Origin: Paucimonas sp.
GTDB lineage: Bacteria > Pseudomonadota > Gammaproteobacteria > Burkholderiales > Burkholderiaceae_D
DNA length: 64,000 nucleotides
Reading direction: 5' to 3'
Assembly: GCA_028292545.1 (NCBI GenBank)
Contig: JAQGMC010000118.1
Location: 1-64,000, forward strand
This document shows, piece after piece, positions 57,159 through 64,000 of this stretch; positions within the stretch are counted from its first letter, which is position 1; every line of letters begins with the position of its first letter. Position numbers and translations under genes: made by a program. The notes below the pieces were generated by a model. It did not search any database, was not told the DNA's origin, and saw only the letters and a list, made by a program, of their open reading frames with translations.

Positions 57159-57542
57159 ATGACCTCCGAAAACTTGACTAGCCAAGAGTCGTACAACCCG
57201 AACCGGCTGCTGGATATCCTCATCGAAAAGCTGAACCTGAAGAACGATGCAGCTTTGTCTCGTGCGCTCGAGGTCGCGCCGCCGGTCATCAGCAAGATTC
57301 GTCATCGGCGCTTGCCGGTGGGTGCATCGATGCTGATCCGGATGCACGAGGTGAGTTCTTTGTCGGTACGCGAGCTGCGTGACTTGATGGGAGATCGCCG
57401 CACCAAATACCGGTTGTCCGATGCCCAAGGCAAACCGAAACCTGGCATGGAAGCGGGCATGCAAGCGCAGCCGCAGGGGCAGCAACCCCAGCAGCCGCAG
57501 CAAAATCCGCCGCCTGGTCACCACCACACGCATTCCCGTTAA
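57159..57542 (+). CDS. Small HTH-like protein with Q/P/H-rich tail
   Basis: NPNRLLDILIEKLNLKNDAALSRALEVAPPVISKIRHRRLPVGASMLIRMHEVSSLSVRELRDLMG resembles an XRE-type HTH. Confidence 0.6.
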   Translation: MTSENLTSQESYNPNRLLDILIEKLNLKNDAALSRALEVAPPVISKIRHRRLPVGASMLIRMHEVSSLSVRELRDLMGDRRTKYRLSDAQGKPKPGMEAGMQAQPQGQQPQQPQQNPPPGHHHTHSR

Positions 57543-57825
57543 TAGCCGCGCGCAATTCGCGGCCTGCGGTAGGGCGGGAATGCAGTAAGCACGACGGTGC
57601 TGGATCGTCTCCGTTCCCGCGACGGGGACGGGCACGCTCCATCGCCGCACTGGTTTTATTCAGGAAGTTTGCCTGCCGCAAGGTGGCGCGACTGGCAAGA
57701 TGCGCTGCGCCGCCCTGCCGTTGGGCAAGAGCGGCTTTTGTCTGCAATAGCTGGCCGGGGCGTCAGCTGCTTGCCCTGGCTGGCGCGGCATCTGACGCGG
57801 GCTTGGGCTTGGCTTTGCTTTCTTC

Positions 57826-58707
57826 CTACTGCGCAACCGGGGCGCCGAATTTCCCCGCCTGGAAATCCTCTACCGCCTGCAACAACTCTTCCCGTGTATT
57901 CATCACGAAAGGGCCGTATTGCGCAATCGGTTCACGCAGCGGTTTGCCGGCAATCAGCAGGAGCCTTGCTTCTTCTTCCGTGCCGGCGACGATTTCCACA
58001 CCCTGCGCCAGCGGATCGTTGTCCAGGATCGCCATCTGCCGGCTTGCCACCTTGCTGCCTTGCACCGACACGCTGCCGCGGTAAACATAGACGAAGGCGT
58101 TATGCCCGGCCTCGAGGGGCTGGCTGAAACGCTGGCCAGGCGGAAGCACGATATCCAGGTAAAGCGGCTCGGTCGTGTCGCGTTGCACGGCGCCTTGCAC
58201 GCCCTGGCTGGCGCCGGCAATGACGACCGCTTCTACGCCCCCGGCGCTGTGAACGCGCGGCAGTTCGGCAGCCTTCAAGTCGCGGTACCAGGGAGCGCGC
58301 ATCTTGTCGCGCGCCGGCAGGTTCAGCCACAACTGGAAGCCTTCCATGCGGCCATCTTCCTGCTCCGGCAATTCTGAATGCACGACGCCGCGCCCGGCAG
58401 TCATCCACTGCACGCCACCGTTTTCGAGCAAGCCTTCATTGCCGGCGCTGTCGCGATGGCGCATGCGGCCGGCGATCATGTAAGTGACCGTCTCGAAGCC
58501 GCGGTGCGGATGGTCGGGAAACCCGCCGATATAGTCTTCGCGCTGGTCGGTGCCAAACGCATCGAGCATCAGGAAGGGGTCGAGCCGTTGCTGCAGTTGC
58601 TGCGTCAACACCCGCGTCAGCTTGACGCCCGCGCCATCCGAGGTCGGTACGCCCGTCACTAGCCGCTCCACGCCGCGCGACACGAAGGCCTTGTTTGCCT
58701 GTTCCAT
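57826..58707 (-). CDS. Pirin family protein
   Basis: LDPFLMLDAFGTDQREDYIGGFPDHPHRGFETVTYMIAGRMRHRDSAGNEGLLENGGVQWMTAGRGVVHSE; SD aaggagg. Confidence 0.93.
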   Translation of the reverse strand: MEQANKAFVSRGVERLVTGVPTSDGAGVKLTRVLTQQLQQRLDPFLMLDAFGTDQREDYIGGFPDHPHRGFETVTYMIAGRMRHRDSAGNEGLLENGGVQWMTAGRGVVHSELPEQEDGRMEGFQLWLNLPARDKMRAPWYRDLKAAELPRVHSAGGVEAVVIAGASQGVQGAVQRDTTEPLYLDIVLPPGQRFSQPLEAGHNAFVYVYRGSVSVQGSKVASRQMAILDNDPLAQGVEIVAGTEEEARLLLIAGKPLREPIAQYGPFVMNTREELLQAVEDFQAGKFGAPVAQ

Positions 58708-58775
58708 TTCCATCCTCCTTTTCAAGCCGGCGCCACCCGGCGCCGGCCGTTATCTGCAGTCAAGCACGCAGGGCT

Positions 58776-59375
58776 TCAGGCTGCGACCACGTCGATCTGC
58801 GCGCGTGCCGAGGCCAGCGCCGACTGCTCTGCTTCCGGGCCCATGGCCAAGCCTTCGGCGTAGACAAATTCAATGTCCGTCATGCCGAGAAAAGCGAGCA
58901 CCGTTTTCAAGTAGGGCACTTGCGAATCCGAGGGCGTATTGCGATACACGCCGCCGCGGGTCAGCACGATATAAACCTTCTTGCCCTTGAGCAGGCCTTC
59001 GGGACCGTTCGCGGTGTACTGGAATGTTACCTTTGCACGCGCGATGGCGTCGATCCAGTTCTTCAGTTGGGCCGACACGCCAAAGTTATACATTGGCACA
59101 CCCAGCACCACGATGTCCGCTGCCTGGACTTCTGCAATCAGCGCATCGTCCAGCGCCACCCGTGCCGCCTGTTCCGTGCTGCGCGACTCCGGCGCCGTGA
59201 ACAGTGCCTGCAAGGCTGCTTCATCGAGCGCGGGATGCGGGTTGCTGGCCAAGTCGCGCACCGTCAGTGCGGCGCCGGGGTTTTGCTGTTGCAGGCGTTC
59301 TACCAGCAAGCGCGCCAGCAAGCTGGATTGCGAGCCGTCGACGCGGGCGCTGGAATTGATTTGCAGGATATTCAT
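58776..59375 (-). CDS. azoR: FMN-dependent NADH-azoreductase
   Basis: [83 protein letters not shown]. Confidence 0.92.
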   Translation of the reverse strand: MNILQINSSARVDGSQSSLLARLLVERLQQQNPGAALTVRDLASNPHPALDEAALQALFTAPESRSTEQAARVALDDALIAEVQAADIVVLGVPMYNFGVSAQLKNWIDAIARAKVTFQYTANGPEGLLKGKKVYIVLTRGGVYRNTPSDSQVPYLKTVLAFLGMTDIEFVYAEGLAMGPEAEQSALASARAQIDVVAA

Positions 59376-59512
59376 CTGGGACTCCGGTTCGGTGATGTTT
59401 CAGTACAACCAGTGTAGTCGCCCCATAATCAAGTCGGAAGACTGGAATCTGGATATCATTGTTCCACTGATGAGCCAATGAGCGCCACCAACTTCCCGAC
59501 CCAAGGCCCGGC

Positions 59513-60550
59513 ATGACACTCGAACCGAATGACTTGATGCTGTTTGCCCATGTGGCCGAAACCGGCAGTTTCAGTCGCGCGGCACAAAGGCTGGGCATGC
59601 CGAAGTCGACCGTGTCGCGCCGCCTGGCGCAACTCGAGGCGCAGCTGGGTGAACGGCTGCTGCTGCGCACGACGCGCAAGCTGACGCTGACCGATTTCGG
59701 CCTGGGCGTGCTGGAACATGCGCGCGGCGTATTGCATGAAGTCGAGGCGGCGCGTTCGCTGGCGCAGCATCGCCAGGTCGAGCCCAGCGGCCGGCTGCGG
59801 GTATCGATGCCGGGCGACCTGGCGGGCCTGGTGTTGGCGCGCATGCTGGCCGACTTTATCGAACGCTATCCCGCCATTACGCTGGAGCTGGACCTGTCGC
59901 CGCGGCGGGTTGATTTGATCGGTGAAAATTTCGACTGCGCGATCCGGATGGGTACGCTGCCCGATGACGCCAGCCTGGCAGCGCGCCGGGTTGCCGTGTT
60001 CTCTTCCGGTTTGTATGCGGCGCCGGGCTATCTGGCCCGGCATGGCGTGCCCGGCGAACCGGAGGCGCTGATGCAGCATCGGGTGCTGCAGCTTTTGCGC
60101 CGCGGCGGCGAAGCTGCGCATTGGTTGCTCAAGCGCGGCGACCAGGCTTGGGAGGGTGCGCCGCCGGCGCGCGCAATCGTCAATTCACCTGAACTGCTGA
60201 TTCGGCTGGCGCGCCAGGGCGCTGGCATCGTGGGCGTCGCCGACCATTTCGCCGAACCCTATGTCGAAAGCGGCGAACTGCAGCCGGTGCTGGTCGACTG
60301 GAGCCTGCCGGTGGATATTGCCTGGGCCGTATTCCCGGGCCGGCGCCTGATGCCGGCGCGAACCCGTGTTTTTATCGATGCAATCCAGGCCGAATTCGAA
60401 GGGCCGGGTTGCCAGGCGGTCCAGGCGCGCCTTGCCCAGGCGCGCGCACGGCAGCTGCCCGGCCCGGTCCCGGCGCCGGCCCCGGTTGTGGCAGGCGCGA
60501 AGGCTGCGCCGAAGAGCAGGCGCGGCAAACCTCAGCGCACGATATCGTAA
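59513..60550 (+). CDS. LysR-family transcriptional regulator
   Basis: LMLFAHVAETGSFSRAAQRLGMPKSTVSRRLAQLEAQLGERLLLRTTRKLTLTDFG. Confidence 0.92.
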   Translation: MTLEPNDLMLFAHVAETGSFSRAAQRLGMPKSTVSRRLAQLEAQLGERLLLRTTRKLTLTDFGLGVLEHARGVLHEVEAARSLAQHRQVEPSGRLRVSMPGDLAGLVLARMLADFIERYPAITLELDLSPRRVDLIGENFDCAIRMGTLPDDASLAARRVAVFSSGLYAAPGYLARHGVPGEPEALMQHRVLQLLRRGGEAAHWLLKRGDQAWEGAPPARAIVNSPELLIRLARQGAGIVGVADHFAEPYVESGELQPVLVDWSLPVDIAWAVFPGRRLMPARTRVFIDAIQAEFEGPGCQAVQARLAQARARQLPGPVPAPAPVVAGAKAAPKSRRGKPQRTIS

Positions 60551-61203
60551 GGACCGCCCCGCTCGAGTGCGCGGACATAGGCGGGACGCGCATGGATGCG
60601 CGCCAGCCATGCGCGCAAGTGGCCCTGCCCGGGACCGAGCCCGGCACGCGAAGCCGCAGCTTCAACCGGAAAACTCATCTGGATGTCGGCCGCGCTGAAT
60701 TGGGCGCCAGCAAACCAGGGCGCGCGCGTCATCTCGGCTTCCATGTACTCGAGTTGCGACTTCAACTGCGGCTCGATCAGGCCCAGGCGCACTTTCCCCG
60801 CAACTGCGCGCGCTACCGGTTTTACAAAGAACGGCATCGGTGCGGATTCTATGCGCGAAAAGATCAGCGACAACAGCAAGGGCGGCATCGCCGAGCCTTC
60901 GGCGAAATGCAGCCAGAACGTATAGCGCAGGCGCTCCGGACTGCCTGCGGCTGGCCGCAAGCTGCCGTTGTCGTATTTGTCGATCAGGTATTCGATGATG
61001 GCGCCCGACTCCGCCACCGTCGTCCCCTCGTCGGTAATGACAGGTGACTTGCCCAGGGGATGCACCGCGCGCAGCGCCGGCGGCGCAAGCATGGTCTTCG
61101 GATCGCGTTCGTAACGGACGACTTTATATTCCAGGCCGAGCTCCTCCAGCAGCCACAAGATGCGTTGCGATCGTGAGTTGTTCAGGTGGTGGACGACAAT
61201 CAT
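60532..61203 (-). CDS. Glutathione S-transferase family protein
   Basis: MIVVHHLNNSRSQRILWLLEELGLEYKVVRYERDPKTMLAPPALRAVHPLGKSPVITDEGTTVAESGAIIEYL. Confidence 0.92.
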   Translation of the reverse strand: MIVVHHLNNSRSQRILWLLEELGLEYKVVRYERDPKTMLAPPALRAVHPLGKSPVITDEGTTVAESGAIIEYLIDKYDNGSLRPAAGSPERLRYTFWLHFAEGSAMPPLLLSLIFSRIESAPMPFFVKPVARAVAGKVRLGLIEPQLKSQLEYMEAEMTRAPWFAGAQFSAADIQMSFPVEAAASRAGLGPGQGHLRAWLARIHARPAYVRALERGGPYDIVR

Positions 61204-61353
61204 TGCGGCTCCTGGAACTGGTAGCGCGACACGCGCTTGGCATTCATTCGAGTGTAACCGCAGGCTGCGGCTTGGCGCCAAGGAACGTTCAAGCGCATGA
61301 CGTGTCTTAACGCGGCTCATCATTCATCCATGCAACGCCGCTACGACAGGGAC

Positions 61354-62319
61354 ATGACCACTATCCGCCTGCCATCCCGCCTTATTCAAACAAGCCGCCT
61401 GGCGCTCACCCGGTTTTACTTTTTTTACGCACTCCCTCGCCGCAGCTGGCGCCGACTGTGCGCTGCCTGCCTGTGCCTGCTGCTGGCAGGGGCCGGTTGC
61501 TCGCAGCTGGAACGGAAGGAGCGCGAGCTCGTGTTCAGCATCGTGCCCGGTGAAGCATCCTGGTATGACGGCCGGCCGGATGGCGTTATCGACAAGCGCA
61601 TTGCCGTAGCTGGCAGTGAACGCCTGCATGCATGGTGGTGGCCGGCCGCGCGTGCGGATGCGCCAGCCCTGCTCTACTTGCATGGCGTGCGCTGGAACCT
61701 GACCGGGCAGTTATTCCGGATCGAACAACTGCATGAGCTGGGCTTTGCCGTTCTTGCCATCGACTACCGCGGCTTCGGTGAAAGCGATGGCGCGCTGCCT
61801 TCGGAGCAGACGGTGTACCAGGATGCGGCAGCCGCATGGCAAGAACTGGCGCGCTTGCAACCCGACCCGCAGCGGCGCTTGATCTATGGCCATTCGCTGG
61901 GCGGCGCGGTCGCGATCGACCTGGCTGCGCGCATCGCGCGCAAGGCTGCGCCGGGCGCCGGCGGCCTGATTGTCGAATCCACTTTCACCAGCCTGGCCGA
62001 CATTGCGCGGTCCTTCACCTTTGGCTGGTTGCCGGTCCAGTTGCTGCTGTCGCAAAAATTCGATTCGCTGGACAAGATTGCTTTGGTCGACATACCGGTG
62101 CTGATTGCGCATGGCACGGCGGATCAAACGGTGCCATCTGGCTTCAGTGAAAAATTGTATGCGGCTGTGCACGCAAAAAAGCGGCTGCTGCTGGTGGAAG
62201 GCGCCACGCATAACAACAGCCTGCGCACCGGCCTGCCGGCCTATCGCCGCGCGCTGTCGGAATTGTTCCGGCTGCGCCAGGCCGACGCGGGACCCGCGCC
62301 AGTGCAGGCCGCCGGTTGA
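61354..62319 (+). CDS. Alpha/beta hydrolase lipoprotein
   Basis: Lipobox LAGAGC; DYRGFGESDG, YGHSLGGAVAIDLAA, HGTADQTVP. Confidence 0.85.
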   Translation: MTTIRLPSRLIQTSRLALTRFYFFYALPRRSWRRLCAACLCLLLAGAGCSQLERKERELVFSIVPGEASWYDGRPDGVIDKRIAVAGSERLHAWWWPAARADAPALLYLHGVRWNLTGQLFRIEQLHELGFAVLAIDYRGFGESDGALPSEQTVYQDAAAAWQELARLQPDPQRRLIYGHSLGGAVAIDLAARIARKAAPGAGGLIVESTFTSLADIARSFTFGWLPVQLLLSQKFDSLDKIALVDIPVLIAHGTADQTVPSGFSEKLYAAVHAKKRLLLVEGATHNNSLRTGLPAYRRALSELFRLRQADAGPAPVQAAG

Positions 62320-62323
62320 TCAG

Positions 62324-62409
62324 GGCCGGTTAAGAGGACCAGTTAAGCGGACCAGTTAAGCGGACCAGTTAAGCGGTCTCGCCCAGCCACCAAACAGACC
62401 AGTCAGGCG
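62324..62409. repeat. 13-bp tandem repeat between convergent genes
   Basis: Three exact GACCAGTTAAGCG copies (62337-62375), a degenerate copy before (62324) and one at 62397-62409 reaching into the downstream gene. Confidence 0.9.
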
Positions 62410-63398
62410 CGGCCGGGCCCAACCGGGTCGGCAGTTGCAGCGCGAGCGGCCTGTCCGCGCTTGCGGCCCGGCAGTCTGGCATCGACGCCTGTCACTTGTT
62501 CCAGCAGCGTGGCGCCGTTTGCCAGCAGGAATTCGCGAAAGGCCTGGGCCACGGGCGGCAGGCGCTTGTTGCGCCGATGGACCAGGTACCAGTTGTACAT
62601 CACCGGCAGCTCGCGCACGTCCAGTATCACCAAGCTGCGCGCCTGCAGCTCCAGGCCAATCGTATGCGCAGACAGGAAGCTGATGCCCATGCCGGCCATT
62701 ACGGCTTGCTTGATGGTCTCGGTACTCTTGATTTCCATGACAATATTCATTTGCGGCAGCGGTGTGGCAAGTTCCTCTTCCATCACCTTGCGCGTGTCCG
62801 AGCCCCTTTCGCGGATGATCCAGGGTTCATCTGCCAGCGCCGCCAGTGGAATGCGCTTCTTCTGCGCCAAGGGGTGCGTTGGCGGCGCCACGATTACATA
62901 CGGATGGGCGGCGAAGGCTTCGTTGATCGTGTCCATGTCGGCTGGCGGGCGCACCATGATTGCCAGGTCGGTCAGGTTGTCTGCCAACTGGCGCAGCAAT
63001 TCTTCCCGGTTATGCACGGTCAGGTTCAGCTTCACGCCCTGGTGGCGGCCGGCAAAATCCACCAGCAGCCGCGGCAGGAAATAATCGCCGGCACTGATGA
63101 CAGCCACATTCAGGCGACCGCCGGTTACGCCCTTGAATTGGGTCATCGCTTCTTCCGCTTCCTGGAAGTGCGCGATGATGGCCCGGCTGTGATAAAGCAG
63201 TTCGGTCCCAGCCGGGGTCAGGTAAATCTTTTTGCCGAGTTGTTCGAACAAGGGCATGCCGACATGCCCTTCGAGCGTTTTCACCTGGGTTGAAATGGCG
63301 GGCTGGGTCAGGTGCAATTCCTCGGCGGCGCGGGAAAAGCTGGCCAGGCGCGCGACCGTTTCAAAGACTTTCAGCTGGCGCAGGGTGGCGTTTCTCAT
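62403..63398 (-). CDS. LysR-family regulator (CbbR-like)
   Basis: NATLRQLKVFETVARLASFSRAAEELHLTQPAISTQVKTLEGHVGMPLFEQLGKKIYLTPAG. Confidence 0.9.
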   Translation of the reverse strand: MRNATLRQLKVFETVARLASFSRAAEELHLTQPAISTQVKTLEGHVGMPLFEQLGKKIYLTPAGTELLYHSRAIIAHFQEAEEAMTQFKGVTGGRLNVAVISAGDYFLPRLLVDFAGRHQGVKLNLTVHNREELLRQLADNLTDLAIMVRPPADMDTINEAFAAHPYVIVAPPTHPLAQKKRIPLAALADEPWIIRERGSDTRKVMEEELATPLPQMNIVMEIKSTETIKQAVMAGMGISFLSAHTIGLELQARSLVILDVRELPVMYNWYLVHRRNKRLPPVAQAFREFLLANGATLLEQVTGVDARLPGRKRGQAARAATADPVGPGRA

Positions 63399-63732
63399 TT
63401 CGAAAGCGATGCATAAAGACGTCGAAATGATTATGCGAACTATCTTCAACAAATACTAATCAATTTTTGTCCCATGCCTGCGCTTCGCCGCCATCACGGC
63501 TACGCCTGATCACGGCCCGCATCTGCTCTCCCCGGGCAGTGCCGGGCATGCTTGGCAGCGTCACGCATTCACTGTTCCTGTTGCGGAATTCCTGTCAAAA
63601 TGCCTTTCCAGTGGCACAAGCAGGAAGCATAAAGATGGCCTGCAAGCAAGCAGCTACAGCCTGATAAATACTGCGCCCCCGTGACAGCAGCCATCCTTAA
63701 GGCCGCCGCGCAAGCTCGCATACAATTACCGA

Positions 63733-63918
63733 CCCAAATCTTGAAAAATTGACTTCGGTCAATCGAGATTCAGGCAAAGATGTCGCAGTATTCCCGTAGG
63801 CGAGTGAAGTCACGTCCCGCTGCCGCAGGCAAAGCCCTGCCGCATCGACGTCGTGATCCACTGCGCCATAGAAAAATCCAGTGGCGCCCAAGGCCCACAC
63901 CAAAGGAGCGAATTAGTC
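63733..63918 (+). promoter_or_regulatory. Long structured 5' leader of a TerC gene; possible yybP-ykoY-type element
   Basis: UUCG hairpin ATTGACttcgGTCAAT (63748-63763), GCAGG/CCTGC and CCACTG/CAGTGG helices; -10-like TACAAT at 63721. Confidence 0.35.
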
Positions 63919-64000
63919 ATGATGGAAATGCTGTACAGCTCCCAGTTCTGGGTAGCGTTAGCCCAAATTATCGGTATCAATATCGTATTGTCGGGCGATA
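63919..64000 (+). CDS. TerC family protein, truncated by window end
   Basis: MMEMLYSSQFWVALAQIIGINIVLSGD resembles the TerC/YjbE N-terminus. Confidence 0.7.
   Translation, partial: MMEMLYSSQFWVALAQIIGINIVLSGD

Overview
The window is about 64 kb of a high-GC beta-proteobacterial chromosome, probably Burkholderiales/Oxalobacteraceae-like (inferred from gene content only). I found no rRNA, no convincing tRNA, no CRISPR array, no IS element and no prophage. The main accessory content is a catabolic block at about 12.4-29.3 kb. One strand carries an IclR regulator, a five-gene Liv-type ABC transporter, a Rieske oxygenase, a distant NicX/M29-like putative ring-cleavage enzyme, a three-subunit xanthine-dehydrogenase-family hydroxylase, a flavodoxin and an adrenodoxin-reductase-like FNR. 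A divergent amidase and a NicE-like maleate isomerase sit next to it. Together these suggest an N-heteroaromatic pathway ending in maleamate/maleate with a non-standard gene set. Other items of interest: a hipBA module with a 37-nt operator-like palindrome; an LpoB/YcfL/unknown/TPR envelope operon bordered by a decayed second flavodoxin copy; a candidate sRNA at about 46.18-46.28 kb with anti-Shine-Dalgarno motifs in a hairpin loop and linker, between a SET-domain gene and a NYN/OST-HTH gene; an orphan CesT-like type III chaperone mini-locus; an unannotated 35-aa membrane peptide; repeat-flanked phasin promoter; and a structured leader upstream of a TerC gene cut by the window end. Everything is read by eye from the sequence and ORF translations; no searches were run.
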